Counted from the first letter of the stretch, positions 1 to 14,029 are shown. The stretch: DNA of 64,000 bases from Agapanthus africanus (GCA_030015575.1 CM057338.1:778981864-779045863); one strand, 5' to 3'. The notes: a model not told the origin generated them from the letters alone. Translations and numbers: made by a program.

Positions 1-869
1 TGTTGCGGATTGGTCGTGGGGGATAGCCTGGATGCGATGTTAGTAAAGTTTCATTTTATATGTACATTTGATATTGCGGGGCGAGCGTCCGACATGTGGA
101 CTGCCGTCACTGCCTGTTTCTATTATTCCTTTGGGGCACGACCGGGTCAAGGTCGATGTACCCGTTGTATGTATATTTTACTTTCTGTACTAGGATTACC
201 CCAAGGTGGGGTGCATGGATAGCCGGGTTCTAGAGGGCAACGAGCCCGCATCTCATGGCGTTGAGACGGAGGGGGCTTCACTCTAGAATTGGCGGGCTAT
301 TCGCCGCACTCGTAGGGGGTATAGGTTGACTAGGAGGGGTGCCCAAGTTACTGGATTCCATGAAGTGCTGGGTGGTCCATTCACATTGCTGAATGGGGCT
401 GCCTCGCTTAAGGTTTTGGCGGGTAACTTGCCGCGCCCGTAGGGGTCTAGGATTTTCATTGCACAGGCTATCCACACGACCAGGGGAACGTCGGGTTTCA
501 GTAGTGGCTCTATGAAACCCGGGGATCCCAGATAACTGTATTGTTCTGTGATGCTGGTTACATTTCTGTGATGTTGCATTTTATCACGCCTTGAGTGAAT
601 ATTATATATTGATATATAAACTAGTAGATGTTGTATATGTTTTGCATCCGCGGTAGTCCAGTCCCCGCTCTGTCGTTAGTTAAGTAACCTAACGGGTGAT
701 GACGGGACCCAGTGGCGAATGCGGATGGCATATACGTACATCATTATTTTCGTTCTTTATTGGTGTGATCAATTGATGGGACTGCGTTGATTCAGATCAA
801 TGCAAGATAAACAAACATATTCTGATGTTGTTGGAACACTTTTCAAAAAGCGGTTATTGCAAGGGCGTT

Positions 870-1100
870 CTCTTTTGTTTTGCACAGTGGTATTCAATTG
901 GAATATCCTGCTCCTCAGTCGACGAGGCAAAGGCCGAGATCCCTTCACCGGGAGTGACCCCTTGGACAGAAGTTTGCATCAGGGCAATAACTTCACTATA
1001 GTCGTTTACTTTTGCTTTGCATCGTGGTATTCAGTTGGAATATCATGCACCTCAATCTATGGGGAAAGAACCGAGATCCCTTCACCGGGAGTGACCTTTT
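870..1100 (+). repeat. Tandem leader modules of Copia-3 (two copies)
   Basis: Two diverged copies of a module of roughly 138 bp lie in the leader. Each contains a TTTTGCA/TTTGCA lead-in, a hairpin with arms GGTATTC and GAATAT (loop of about 5 nt; at 889-908 and about 1026-1043), and a box reading CCCTTCACCGGGAGTGACC (941-959 and about 1078-1096). Copia-D has the same two-copy arrangement, with the hairpin rebuilt from other bases. The role is unknown; an RNA-structure or packaging function is inference. Confidence 0.75.
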
Positions 1101-1242
1101 TAGCAAAGGTTTTCGTCACTATATTTTTAAAACCTATCCGGTTCCTTCAACGATATCAAGTTCATTACGTTAAAGGTTTTCACCAAAAACCATTCGTAGC
1201 CCTCCGTCATTTCAGACGGGTAGCACGTAGTATTCATGCTAT

Positions 1243-1440
1243 GTTTGTTGGCCTTCGTCAAGCCATAGTGTACGGTAGCTGCTTGTTACCTTTCTGCTGC
1301 ATAGATAGATGCGTTGGTTTGGGACAGTCGTATAGCCTTGTTGGCCTTCATCAAGGGCTTGTACGGGTGGATTCAAATTATCTGGACAATGACGGGTAGA
1401 ACTTGACATGTGACTTATGATTTGTTGGCCTTCGTCAAGG
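1243..1440 (+). repeat. Triple leader motif of Copia-3
   Basis: Three copies of a motif of about 20 nt with core GGCCTTCGTCAAG (second copy GGCCTTCATCAAG) lie at about 1243-1262, 1338-1356 and 1421-1440, spaced 80-95 nt apart. CCTT and AAGG can pair as a short stem with a 4-nt loop. The flanks match Copia-D, but the motif itself differs there in all three copies. This is likely a protein- or RNA-binding site repeated for avidity; the function is inference. Confidence 0.75.
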
Positions 1441-3901
1441 TCATAAGAGCATGGGGCAAAAATCACATCGGGAGTTTCAAAAGAAACTGAAACTTACCAA
1501 ATATGCGCATACCTTCTGGATTGTGATAACGTGAGCGGATTCCGTCACGTTATCATGCGATGATAGTTGGATCCCGATTCCCACTGATGAGTTGGTTTAC
1601 TCCTCGGGTGATCCCGGCTAATTCTTCTTTCAGGTTTGGGGAAGAATTTGACGTTACAGTGGGAGGTTTCCAGATTAGATAAAGTGATAACCATTATGAT
1701 CTAGGTTAGAGTGCACGCTGAGTATTTCTTTTCTCTCTCTCTTTGGCAACGACCATTGACCCGACCCTAGACTATGACTCAGTGACCAAGTTGACCGAAC
1801 CTTCTTAACACTGGCTTTTGGATTGTCAGAGTTGAAAACCTCATTGCCACTCCTACTTTTACCCTTTTCTCCGGGACACCCCGTTTTACTACGAACGTCC
1901 ACTTCCATTGGACAAAACCATCGTATGGTTATATACGAACTCGAAGGAATTCGAGGATGGTTTCCGGTTCTGGAGAAAATGAATAGGACTATTCAGTTGT
2001 CTTTTCCTTTTACCTTCTCTCAGGTTGCGAGTACTCCTTGGTTTAGGAGATAGTACACCTATTACGCAAATTGGATAGTCTTCTTCCAAACCTTAGGCTG
2101 GTGCCGAACAGTAGGGAATGAAGAAAACCAATTAGCCTAAACGATGTACAGAAGGTATTAAGTTAAGACAAAGAAAGGGATTGGTAAGAGGGCAAAGTAA
2201 ATTGCGACTGCTATTCACGACCAAACCAAAGATTTCTGCGCCAATCCTAAATCACCTTTGTATTTCTCTATGACACTCCGTATGTCACGTCCCGAAAGAA
2301 CAGAATATGACCGGCACTTAAACTACGAACGTCTCGAGGCGTACGAAATCTAAGTAAGCCGAAAACCCAGAAATCCAAACCAAGAAAGGTAGTAGAGTGA
2401 AGGAAAACCAATTTAAAACAAGTAGTTTTAATAGCATAAGCCGAATTATGCGGTTTTTTTTTAAAAAAAACATCAAATATTTCCCGAAAATTTCGGCAGA
2501 GTCTCCTTTGTAAAAACTGGCCCCCAAACGGGATACAACATGAATAGTATACGAAATCAATAAAAAGGATTCCCCTAGCGGGAGCTAGCTCTTCGTCAAT
2601 CGACGGTCACAACCACACAAGTAATATAATATACAACGCCAAGGACGAGGATCAAAACTCAAAAGGAAACGCAAAACAACAAGAAATCCACAGAAATACA
2701 ACGCGCGACTCTAAAGTCGAAAGAATAACATCACTGGTCTCTATATCAAAAATAAATACATGTTTGGTTGATGGAACTTCTAGATACAACAGAATAATGA
2801 TATACAAGATATATAATGGGGGTACGATACAAGTAAACCCACCTACTAGCAAATCACCCGAACGAAACTATGCCCGCAGAGCCGTAAAGAACCCTGTACG
2901 GCAAACCTGCAAGAAACTGGGGTACAACGGGGGTGAGTTGCCAACTCGTGAATAGAAAAACAACTACGAATAGAAATCGCATAAATAACGCAACCTAGGT
3001 CAATGATCATAATATATCCTCAAATATATGTATAACATGCAGCCTATAACGATGGCTAGGGTAATATCTAACCCGAGTGTAATCTCATGTGCCCGTGTCA
3101 GTGCCTCAGGTAGCAATATATCATATGAATGAGGTATGAATGCATGAAAACAGAATACATGTAAATGAAGAAACTTTTTTCATAATATAGTGAGATTTCC
3201 TTTGCAGTTTTAAAATTAGATATCATAAATGAAATCAGCATAAAACAGTGCCTAGCATCGGCACAAAACGTAATCCCAATATCTCAATATCTCTGTATCA
3301 CAGTCTCTGTACATCAATATCTCGAAATCTCAATGTCTCAATCACAATATCTAGGGCGCCGTCAGTCCAGACCGGCCCCTACCATCCATCTCAAGACCAC
3401 GACGGTATCCTCCGGATATCCGACGCGTCGGGTAATATCACCGGTAGGTAGTGCTCCCCTGCTAGGCTCAACGTCAACAACACGACCTTCTTGCCCCGGG
3501 ATACCTTACCGGGCCCACCATGTACCCGAAACGGTTCATCCATCTCCTCGAATCGGGTCTCGAAATCCATCAGCAAACTCATGGTGGACGACTCATACAT
3601 CATGGGAAAACCGCATTTTTATTTAAGAAGAGAGAAAGCAGTTTATATATGTTTTGCGGTTTTCCCCCAAATCCAGAAAATATCATGGAAATCCGAATCA
3701 TCAATAGCATGTAAAACCATGAATATAAGCATGAGAATCCATGAATACGGCATAACAAAGAATAACAGTATGCATGAAGCGACAAGTAATAACTACAATA
3801 TCTAAGCTGGCATATAAGGTATGTACACTAATATTATGTCAAACTACTAGCTATCAAGCTAAGTTAAGCAATAATATTTTCTAAGGTTACGTGACATGGC
3901 A

Positions 3902-3967
3902 ATTACCGATGAAGATGTGTGTGAGCCGGCAAGTAAGTGTATGTGGTACATACGCATCATCGGTAAT
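3902..3967. other. Conserved LTR hairpin, LARD-A left copy
   Basis: The arms ATTACCGATGA (3902-3912) and TCATCGGTAAT (3957-3967) are perfect inverted repeats of 11 bp. The loop holds a second small stem, GTATGT/ACATAC. The same structure occurs at 21589-21654, 33381-33446, 42661-42726 and 50921-50986. In LARD-B one C-G pair is replaced by T-A on both arms, which keeps the pairing. Confidence 0.85.
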
Positions 3968-4991
3968 GGTGCTGGTGTCCTAACAACATAATGTCAACAA
4001 TGCAATATGAAATAACAATGTAAGTATGCGATGCGGAGCGAGCAACCAAAATGAGCGGGAGCTAAATATTAAACAATGGTGCCATTTGAAATAACACGAA
4101 TCGCAGGGTTTTGAAAATAGGGGCTACAGTGCTTTTTTTAAGAAAGGATACGTTTTTTGAAATATCCGTATATCCCTTAACCTGTTTTTTAAAATACCCA
4201 CGATCCGCTAGTTTTGAAAAAGGTAGGAGTCTAATCTAATCTAACAACTACACTAAACTATACGGCTGAACTAACAAGCTGAACTACAGGTAAGGAAACC
4301 GCCTATCATCTGAGTCGATACATATACATACCTGTATATGTATAGTCGGTGATCCCGCCTCAATAATATCATATCCGATACCATATCTATAATCTGGCAT
4401 TCCAAGTCAAGAGTGCGGATCAATCATCAATATAGCTCGTAAGTAAATCCGTCGTACGACATCCCAAATCTGGGTACGGGTCAATATCACATTCATCATA
4501 CTATTCACCTGGTATCCTCTTTATCAAATATCATGATCGAGGTACTGATCTACGTCTAGTACAATACTGATACCGCCTAAGTATGCATGCACATGTATGA
4601 AACACTACGTCAAGGACCCGCTACAACGTCATGTCGTATCTCAAATACGAACCCTGCTATATCACCGATCTCACGGCCTCAAATCAAATCTCATCGACTC
4701 ATCTTAAATCCCAAGTACTATCCTCATTATCCATGCATGCGTATATGAATGTACATATGCATAGTCCCATACCCACGCAAATATATACATATATACACAT
4801 CCCAATCTGCGCACAAGAAAGTAAAGTATGCAAGTCTGTGTGTGCGTATGTGGGTATAACAACTACTCTAGGTTTTCGCAACTAACCCAAAGGTAACCCA
4901 TGAACACATAAACATAACGTGAATAAACATTCTCGTATCATAAAACACCTATATAAACATATATATATATGAGCTACACTACGGACTGCGG

Positions 4992-5043
4992 GGTGCTATA
5001 CGCCATCCACCCGACTTCTCCCCGTAGATATAAATCTACTCAC
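4992..5043 (-). promoter_or_regulatory. Conserved 50-bp LTR box with GTGAGTAG
   Basis: Read on the element's sense (minus) strand, this box starts GTGAGTAGATTTATATC and runs into GGTGGATGGCGTATAGCACC. It is kept in all LARD LTRs that reach this point: also about 22677-22729, 34042-34092, 43309-43359 and 49808-49860. GTGAGT fits a plant 5' splice-donor consensus and TATATC could be TATA-like. Which of these it is, if either, is not known. Confidence 0.5.
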
Positions 5044-6377
5044 ATGGTCCTCGCTCGCCGGTGCCGACGTCGCCACGCGCTTGCTTGTCGTCTCGAAGTC
5101 CACATGGGGGTACCTACATATCACAACGTATCGTATCGCATAAAAACCAAATCCAAAATCGATACGGTATATGAAAACCAATTCGGCACGCGTAGCACGC
5201 AGAGGTCAAAACCTATCGGCTACGCATGTAAGAATAGCTAAAGCAACCCTCGATGTCGATCTACAAACGTCAAACCATCGAGAAAAACCCAAACACATCC
5301 ATTTACGCATTCCCAAAAACTAATTATAATATGAATTAGGTTGCAATTCACAAAAACCTCAAACTCACTTGAAAAGCCATTTTTCCGAAAATCAAGCAAC
5401 AAAAATTAACCGTTTTAGTACAAAACTCGATATATAAATGAATCTAGCGGCCACAATATCCACTAAATATCATAACAAAATCATATAAATCATTGCTATA
5501 ATTTAATTTCATTAAATTTCATTAACTCCAAAATTCTAGTTTGCAAACATATCAATTTTAACACTTTTTAAAGTTAAATTCACAATTCATCAATTAAGCT
5601 TAGTTTTGCATATACTATAGTATTAAACCAAAATTTATAATGTTAATAATGTCATGAAACCTTAATCATATTTTAATCTAAACCATTTAATAAATTTCCA
5701 AAAACCTAGTTAGCAAATTAGCATAATTTGAACAATTTTAAAAAAAAAATTAGTAACCTAGTAATTAACTTTGTTTTAGCATGCCCACTAGCTAATAACC
5801 ACAAAATTAGATCATGATCAAATGACCTAAACCCTAACTTAGTATTCAAAACCCTTTCTTTAAATTTCAAACTTGAAATTTAAAACCCTAATTTAACACC
5901 TAATAGCTAGATTGAAGTAATCTAACAACAATTTAAGCATAAGGTTATGATTATACCTCCCAAGCTTGAGATCAAACTTGCAAAAATCTTAGCCTCCAAC
6001 AATAATTTCATGCTCCAAGATCCATGCTTGAATAGCTAAAGAATAATGGGTAAAGCTTGGATTTAGAATTAGCTTTGAATTTTTGAGAAAAATGGTGGAT
6101 TTTTGATAGAAATTTTGGGGATTTTGATGGAAAATGAGATGAAGAATTTGGGGGCAGTTGTGGGTTCAGATTTTGGCCAGAATTGGTGGGGATTGGGTGA
6201 GGGAGGAGAGAGAGTGAGGTTGGGAAAGTCCACTCTAGTCAAAGTCCACTCTAATTCTATCATTTTCTACTCTTTTCTTTTCTTTTCTTTGACAAAAGAA
6301 GTGATTGGAGAGAGGGAGAGGGGGAGGGCTGTCATGGTGGGGCCGGCCACATGGGGAGAGGGTGAGGTGTGGGTGTG

Positions 6378-8605
6378 TGTTGCGCCACGGAAGCGCCCCG
6401 GCCGTCTTACTCGAGGCCAAAATGCGGAATCAAAAATTTTCCTAACTCGGAAACCGGCGCTACCGCGGACAATTACCCGGATCGATTTCCATTAACCTAA
6501 TGCTAGCAATCAAGAGATAGGGAAGAGATGTATACCGAGTGATCCGAGTCCTCCGGTCTTCTCTTCATCGTCCCGATCTCCCGCGGAAAGACTTGCCTCG
6601 ACATCGTCGCCTCCTCGCCGGAAAGGGCACCACATCGCCTTCGTCTTTTACGGGCTCCCGCCTCAATACCGAGGCAACTCGAGCATGAAGCCGGCAACTC
6701 GACATGCTCAAGATTCGCTGTAGGAAGTGGTGTGTAGAATCGTAGTCTCTTTTTGGGGTATTGGAGTTGCCTTGATGGAGGAATAAGGTTAAAGGAAATT
6801 GGAGCTTTCAATTTTCCAAAAACAAGAAGAATGAGATGAAGAAATTTGTGTCATGCAAGAATGAAAAATTTCTCTCATCCTCACTCAAAGTGGCCGGCCA
6901 TATCTTGATAGAAAATGGTGGAGGAATCTCTAAACAAATGAACCAAGAAGGGAGGTTATTGTAGGAGCAAGGAAGTGGTGACCACAACATCAAGCAAGAA
7001 AACAAAGAACCATGCTTCACTTTAATTCACACCATACCCTTTCATGTCAAATTAATGCAAGCATGGAGCAAGATATGAAAGGTATCATAATCAACACAAT
7101 TGCATAAAACCCCTCCACAAATGTAATTTGCAAAACTGCAAATTACCCCCTCCATCGGTAAAGTCCGGCCGGGAAAGAACAAAGGAAAACCGGCCGGAAC
7201 GGAATGCAAACTGGCAACTCCAGAAAACTGGTCCCGTAATAAATTACAGGAAAACCCCTACACTGTGCATACACACCTGCATCTGTATTCCGACCGGATA
7301 CAAATGCAATGAGACAAAATCTACACTGTACTAAACTAGTACCGGCTTAAACCAAAAGCCGGCTAGTAAAATCCGTTCGATCCTGATCCGTGCAATACCG
7401 CACGTATCTGATCGAACCCTGCCATATAACTATACGGCCACTAGTACAATACTGTCTGATCCTGATCCGTGCAATACCGCACGTATCTGATCGGACCCTG
7501 CCATATCTCCATACGGCCTCTACAGCGTTTCGCCCGAAAGCTGAGTAACTGAAAGTGTGGTGGACTCTAAAGACTCGTCAATACTATGGCTGTGGATTTA
7601 ACCACTGGCACGTCAGAGGTATAAGCCAATACGTGACGGGCCACCAGCTATTGACCAAAAAGGGACGTCGATGAGGAAGCTCACCCCGACACCCTACTGA
7701 GCCTGTCAGTGACAATATCCGTACAGTCCGGTCCGTTCGTCTATGAGTATCGCATGGCGGGCCTAGGGGGTTGGTAAAAGTCAGACCCCCAAAAGCGGTA
7801 CAAGTCGTGTCGGAGTGTAGCCCAGAACGCCCTGAGATACTACTGGAATACCTACCAGTAAATCTCCTGCCTCGGCCGAGGGCTTTGCGTAATGGCTCTC
7901 CTAGACACAGCGCGACCTCACCCCCAATACCGGGAGAGACGAACCCCTGCAGATCCGCTCACTGCCTCCATGTGGCTCGGGACTGTACCCAACTAAAACC
8001 TGTTTGCACGACTCCTTTGAGCCGTGGTAGGGTAGTAATCAAAGCACAGTGGGAACTCACACGAGACAAATGACGATCCTCAGGTCGATGAACTAACCTG
8101 TACACATGTCACCTGGGAACTGCTATCTGACATCTGGTATAAGACCAACTAGCAGGTTCCCGGCGAGTCCTGTCCGGTGTACTCATAACCCAATGAGCAC
8201 CTGTATACATCTTAGGTGAACCAACTGACACCAGTGGCTTGTGAGACCGGCCACCGCCCCTCGTCGGGGTCTCGACTGTATACACTAGTCTACTAATGGA
8301 GTATCGATGCCCTGTCTCGAAACTCCTACGACTAGGGACCTTTTAAGGATGTGCTTATAGACTACCAGCTCCCACGTATATGATCGCCATCATACTGCTG
8401 GTCGTCAAGCAAGAATCCTAGGGGCTCTATCAACGTGTAATAGCGACATGTCAGGTCACCTAAAGCAGTACACGATGATAAAGATAAACCAGATAGCATA
8501 CTATCATCTCGAGTAAGACTGTCCTACCGGGATAGGTCCTCCCTCAATCATTGCAATCACGTGCCTGTGATCCAATAATTGACTCTGAGGGCACTAACTC
8601 CAACA
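6378..8605 (-). repeat. Copia-2 3' LTR
   Basis: This 2228-bp LTR is nearly identical to 14294-16521 at a constant offset of 7916. It contains a near-exact tandem duplication with a 79-bp unit (about 7379-7518); each unit has a small CGTGC/GCACG hairpin. Copia-3 has only one copy of this unit in its LTR. All short open frames in it recur unchanged, or nearly so, in the partner LTR and are not genes. Confidence 0.93.
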
Positions 8606-8620
8606 ATCTCCCACTTGCAC
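8606..8620 (-). promoter_or_regulatory. Copia-2 polypurine tract
   Basis: Read on the minus strand, GTGCAAGTGGGAGAT directly abuts the LTR start TGTTGG. The same tract lies at 27381-27395 (Copia-3) and just before 58684 (Copia-D), which ties the three elements to one lineage. In the family it primes plus-strand DNA synthesis. Confidence 0.85.
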
Positions 8621-11600
8621 TCAAGGCTAATTATTGCGATGTCGCATACTCACAACCCGTGTGATACCGAACACCCAACTTCTCTACTAGTCAGTCTCAC
8701 AAAACCCGTTTGCGAAACTATTGCGTTCGAGGAATAGCCTCAGTGAGTGGATCCGCTATGATGTTTCTTTCTTTGTCTCTCTATATCTCAAGTTCGCGGA
8801 GAAAACCATCTCCCGAAATGAGCAATACCTGTCTTGGAACGTCTGGATGTCTGATGGGACCTAGTTCATAAATGAACTCCAAATCCAAACTTCTTAGACT
8901 GTATCGTTAACTGAACTTAATCAGTATCCTGCGCCATGCCTCCCTCAGTATTGCCTTGGACCACCTGTCCAAAATACTGTCCCTCGTCAGAGGGAGAACT
9001 ATAACTCTGACAACCTCCTTGTCGTCCATGTCACCTTGGAAGCCTGGAGTGATAACCGTCTCCTAAAGGAGACAGCCGTTATCATATCCCTAGAACATTC
9101 ACTTATGTTCTAAAATTGCTTCCGACTGTTTCTCCAGGATTGGATCAATATCAACTTATTGCATCTAGTGCAAGAACAACATCTGGTGTGGTACTTGACA
9201 TCTCATGATTGACTCAATTGCCTAAGCAAGTGATCTGCCAATCATGAGTATCCCTCTCCCCTTTAGTCTATAAGACACCTTTAGAGAGGGTGACTCCATT
9301 ACCTGCAGGTACACTACCATGCCAGGAGTCGTCCATTCTAAATACTCTTAGAATGCTGTCAAGGTACCCTGATTGGGAAACCACCCAAATCTAGATCTAA
9401 AACCATAGGTCTAGTAACCAGTATGTCTGATATAATATCCAAGTCCCATGTGGAGAAAACACTGTGTGACGACCAAAGTATAACCGATCGTAGTATAGGA
9501 ATATCACTTCCTACTACCTTCTCAACAGATCCATCCCCTATTCTGATGACGTCAAACCCATGACTGTCACATCAGAAACAGATGATCTAACTCCGCTATA
9601 TCTGCTTTAGTCTATAAATAGATATAAGCATGAAGTCCACCAATGCTTCCGCTGCTCCCACTGACTACGACAACCCTCTGCCAGAGTCATATAGACGTGC
9701 ACTTCTAAAGCTAGTTTAGAACGACGCTATACTCATCCTCCTGCCGGGTCTCGCAGCCTGGAACAACAACAATGGGAAGTGTGGGTAAACAAGAACTTCC
9801 CTGTCACCGTCCTTGAGGCTACCGGAGTACCTCTCGGGTGCCTGAAGTTACCCACCTTATCTGCGGAGTGGCCAATGGAATGTCAAATCAGATTGAATCT
9901 TTAGGTTCCTTATTAAATCTTCAGTAATCGTTTGCGGTTCTGGAATTACTTCCAGTTCTACCATACTCCCACTACTGTTTTCTGAAAAAATCCATTTTTA
10001 ATAAAACTGTGGCGAGTCTAGAACAATATTTCTACTGTTCATCCAGATGGTAGAAAATCAACCCTCGTCATAGCCTGGGTCAACCCACAAACAGCCATTA
10101 CAGAAACGTGCCTTGAGTTATCCGGAGTCTGGTTTTAAGCATAAGCCGGACAACTCCCCGTACCTTAACATCGTTAAGATATGAACTGTTCTATATCCAA
10201 TATAGAACCAGAGGCACTGATTTAATTGAACCAGATTCAAATCATGCAGCTGTCTCCAGTGCATGTCAACTAAATGGAAGGAGGCCGATCAGCGTTACTC
10301 AACTTAGGAATGCTTCCAATTATGAGTAACCTGAAAGAGAAGCAATCTGTCTTCATCATTACTATCAACTGAATACCATACACAAGTATCTACATCTTCG
10401 ATCTCTTTGAAGAATCCCGATACTTGCTACACCTGGTACTCTACTCTATTCAAATACCTATAACTCCTCAAAACTTAGACCCTGTGTTTCCACGAAACAG
10501 CTGTCTAAAATCGAGAGAAGTCATAAGTAAACCGAATATAGTACGAGGACCAACCCCTCTGTCCTGATGGACACTGGACAACATACAATACTCTGTATAA
10601 GTCCGCTGAGTCTAACAACTCTTTCACTGCGTGTCGTAGGTTGAAAACTGTACTTATGGTTAAGAAGAATTACACCGCTGTTTAATGCTCCTTACCTAAC
10701 CATCCACTGATATAGGTAAATGTCATCGACATAATATCAAAAGGTATATCTCACTCTATGAAAATAGACGTACAGATATATCAATTTGAAAATGGTGCAT
10801 AACCGCGGATATTCAAAACCAAATAATTGCCGACCGGCAAACATCCCAGGTGATCTCCTCAAATATCACCGATTACAACGAATCCCGATATAATGAGGAT
10901 GATCACCCAATTCCCAATAACTTACTCCCACTCATCATCTGTAAAACCATACAGATGTGAGAATCTAACCTGGTAAATACATACCCTGGAGTAAATGTCT
11001 AATCGGGAAATCAGTTTTCTTTTAACATTACACAGTAAAACTGAAACATTGAAATGTTTCTGTGGGGTATTCTGGTATTCCTAGTAATGCCTCTACCATT
11101 ATCCAGATTCACAACTATAACCGTATAATTCTTTGCCACCTTTCCAAATCTCTTTATATGTCTTTAGTCATTACCTTCTGTACACCCCTTTAGGCCAATT
11201 GGTTTTCTTCCTTCCCTACCGTTCGGCACCAGCCTATGGTTTGGAAGAAGACTATCCAATAAGCATAAAGGGTGTACTGTCCTAATCCTAGGAGCACTCG
11301 CAATGCGAGAGAAGGTGAAGATAAAAGACACCTGAATGTACTTTATTCCTATTCTCCTGAACCAGAATCCATCCCCGAACTGGAACAAGTTCCTTTCGAG
11401 TTCGTATATAACCATACGATGGAGTATCCAAATAAACTGTGGATCTTCGTAGTGATACGGAGTGTCCTGGAGAAATACAAAGGTGATTTAGGATTGGCGA
11501 AGAAATACTTGGTTTGGTCGTGAATATCAGTCGCATTTTACTTTGCTCTCCTACTAATCCCTTGCTTTGTCTTAACTTAATACCTTCTGCACACCATCGT

Positions 11601-12296
11601 TATGCTAATTGGTTTTCTTCATTCCCCACCGTTCGGCACCAGCCTAAGGTTTGGAAGAAGACTATCCAATTTGCGTAATAGGTGTACTACTCCTAAACCA
11701 AGGAGTACTCGCAACCTGAGAGAAGGTGAAAAGAAAAGACAACTGAATAATCCTATCCGTTTTCTCCAGAACCAGAAACCATCCTCGAAGTCCTTCGAGT
11801 TCGTATATAACCATACGATGGTTTTGTCCAATGGAAGTGGACGTTCGCGGTAATACGGGGTGCCCTGGAGAAAAGGGTAAAAGTAGGAGTGGCAATGAGG
11901 TCTGCAACTCTGACAATCCAAAAGCCAGTGTTAAGAAGGTTCGGTCAACTTGGTCACTGAGTCATAGTCCAGGGTCGGGTCAATGGTCGCAGCCAGAGAG
12001 AGAGAAAAGAAACACTCAGCGTGCACTCTAACCTAGATCAGAATGGTTATCACTTTGTCTAATCTGGAAACCTCCCACTGTACCTCAAATTCTCCTCCAA
12101 ACCTGAAAGAAGAATTAGTCGGGGATCACCCGAGGAGTAAACCAACTCATCAGTGGAAATCGGGATCCAACTCTCATCGCATGATAACGTGACGGAATCC
12201 ACTCACGCCACCACACTCCAGAAGGTATGCGCATGCCTGGCAAGTTTCAGTTCTTTTGAAACTCCCGATGTGATTTTTACCCCTAGGACCCAAGTG

Positions 12297-12495
12297 ACCT
12301 TGACTGAGCCAACATATCAAAGGATCCTAGTCAAGTTCAACCCGTCATTATCTTGATTGCATTAGACCCACCCGCACGAGTCCTTGACTGAGCCAAAATG
12401 ACCGTACGACTGTCCTAACCAATCACATATCCATGCAACAGAAAAGCACTACATAGCTACCGAACACTACGCCTCGGCTGAGCACGACATACGCA
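12297..12495 (-). repeat. Triple leader motif of Copia-2
   Basis: Three copies of a motif with core GGCTCAG(T)CAAGG, read on the minus strand, lie at about 12297-12313, 12381-12396 and 12470-12482 (the last is more diverged). They occupy the same places as the triple motifs of Copia-3 and Copia-D but have a different core sequence. Confidence 0.6.
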
Positions 12496-14029
12496 GCACG
12501 AATACTAAGTAATACTAATCTGAAATGACGGAGGGCTACGACTGGTTTTTGGCGAAAAACCTTTAACGTAATGAACTTGATATCGTTGAAGGAACTGCAT
12601 AACTTTTTAGAAAATATAGTGACGAAAACCTTTACTAAAGAGGTCACTCCCGGTGAAGGGATCTCGGCTCTTTCCCCGTAGAATGAGGTGCAGGATATTC
12701 CAACTGAATACCACGATGCAAAGCAAAAGTAATCGGCTATAGTGAAGTTAATGCCCTGACGCAAACTTCTGTCCAAGGGGTCACTCCCGGTGAAGGGATC
12801 TCGGCCCTTGCCTCGTCGACTGAGGAGCAGGATATTCCAAATGAATACCACTATGCAAAACAAAAGAGAACGTCCTTGCAATAACAGCTTTTTGAAAAAT
12901 GTTCCAACAACATCAGATTAGGTTTGTTTAAACTTGCATTGATCCGAATCAATGCAGTCCCATCAATTGATCACACCACAAAGAACGAAAATATACTGAC
13001 GTACGTATATGCCATCCGCATTCGCCACTGGGTCCCGTCATCACCCGTTAGGTTAGCTTACTAACGGCAGAGCGGGGACTGGACTAGCGCGGATGAAAAG
13101 CATATACAACATCTACTAATATATATACCAATATATAGTATTTCGCTCAAGGCGTGAATAAAATGCAACATCACAGAAATGTACAGCATCACAGAACAAT
13201 ACAGATATCTGGAAACCCCGGGTTTCACAGAGCCGCTGCTGAAACCCGACGTTCCCCTGGTCGTGTGGATAGCCTGTGCAATGAAATCCTAGACCCCTAC
13301 GGGCGCGGCAAGTCACCCGCCAAGACCTGAAGCGAGGCAGCCCCCTTCAGTATCGTGAATGGACCACCCAGCACTTCACGGAATCCGGCAACTTGGGCAC
13401 CCCTCCTGGGTCAACCTGTACCCCCTACGAGTGCGGCGAATAGCCCGCCAATCCTGGACTGAAGCCCCCTCCGTCTCAATGCCCTGAGATGCGGGCCCGT
13501 TGCCCTCCAGAACCCGGCTATCCGTGCACCCCACCGCGGGGCAACCCTAGTACAGAAAGTAAAATATACATACACCGGGTACATCGACCGCAACCAGGTC
13601 GTGCCCCAAAAGAATAATACAAACAGGCAGTGACGGCAGTCCACATGTCGGACGCTCGCCCCGCAATATCAAATGTACATAATACAACAAAACTGTACTA
13701 GCATTGCATCCAGGCTATCCCCACGACCGATCCGCAACATCACAGCATAAACATAGAACATCAACGTGAAAGTCACGTTCGCAAATCCGTCTAACCGGGC
13801 TATAGCAGTCAGACCGGATTTACCGAACGAGTGACATTCACGGTCGCAGAAAATAATGTAAATACTGTGAAATAATGTGTTTAAAATTTTCCGATCAATC
13901 AAACAATTAACAAGTGGGCCCCAAAGAAAACTGTAGCACTCACAGAAACAATTGGCCCAACTTTAATATTCCAAAGCCCATATTTTAAGCCCAGAAGGCC
14001 TCTGTAAAAAAATGGTGAAGTGATGTGAA

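Larger units (their letters stand above)
1..2282 (+). mobile_element. Copia-3, leader and upstream interior (partial, Angela/BARE-like, non-autonomous)
   Basis: This is the left piece of a plus-strand Copia-type element whose 5' LTR and first few hundred internal bases lie off the left edge. It matches, in reverse complement, the interior of Copia-2 from about 13733 down to 11455, which fixes its identity and orientation. It carries the same long leader, with tandem leader modules (about 870-1100) and three copies of a short motif (1243-1440). A pyrimidine-rich tract near 1726-1745 precedes the place where Copia-D has its gag start. It ends at 2282, where LARD-A is inserted, and resumes at 24506. 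The longest open frame here (800-1399, 199 residues) arises from the leader repeats and resembles no known protein. The element is a fossil with no intact gag-pol visible. Confidence 0.85.
2283..6377 (-). repeat. LARD-A 3' LTR, main part
   Basis: This is the first 4.1 kb of the left LTR. It aligns along its whole length with the right LTR from 19968. Recognisable blocks are a conserved segment at about 3350-3560 (with the CACCATGTACCCG and ACCGGTAGGTAGTGCTCC boxes), the long hairpin at 3902-3967, a hairpin of ATACATATACA and TGTATATGTAT (4318-4343) and a 50-bp box at 4992-5043. From about 5300 to 6060 it is AT-rich with nothing else recognisable. The open frames here are short and recur in the partner LTR. 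It is interrupted after 6377 by Copia-2 and resumes at 16527. Confidence 0.9.

Noticed and set aside
800-1399. A 199-residue plus-strand frame, and its relative on the minus strand at 12423-12881 (152 residues)
   Set aside because: Both are the repeated leader of Copia-3 and Copia-2 read through. The similar peptides come from the tandem leader modules, and no family domain is recognisable.
5810-5900. CCCTAA-like stretches in the LARD LTRs as interstitial telomere repeat
   Set aside because: Only isolated ACCCTAA words occur in AT-rich DNA, with no tandem run.
6503-8073. Several short frames (6503-6811, 6808-7020, 7128-7334, 7771-8073) duplicated at 14419-15989
   Set aside because: They recur because they lie in the two near-identical LTRs of Copia-2, and Copia-3's LTR does not keep most of them. 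Duplication is explained by the LTRs and not by gene conservation.
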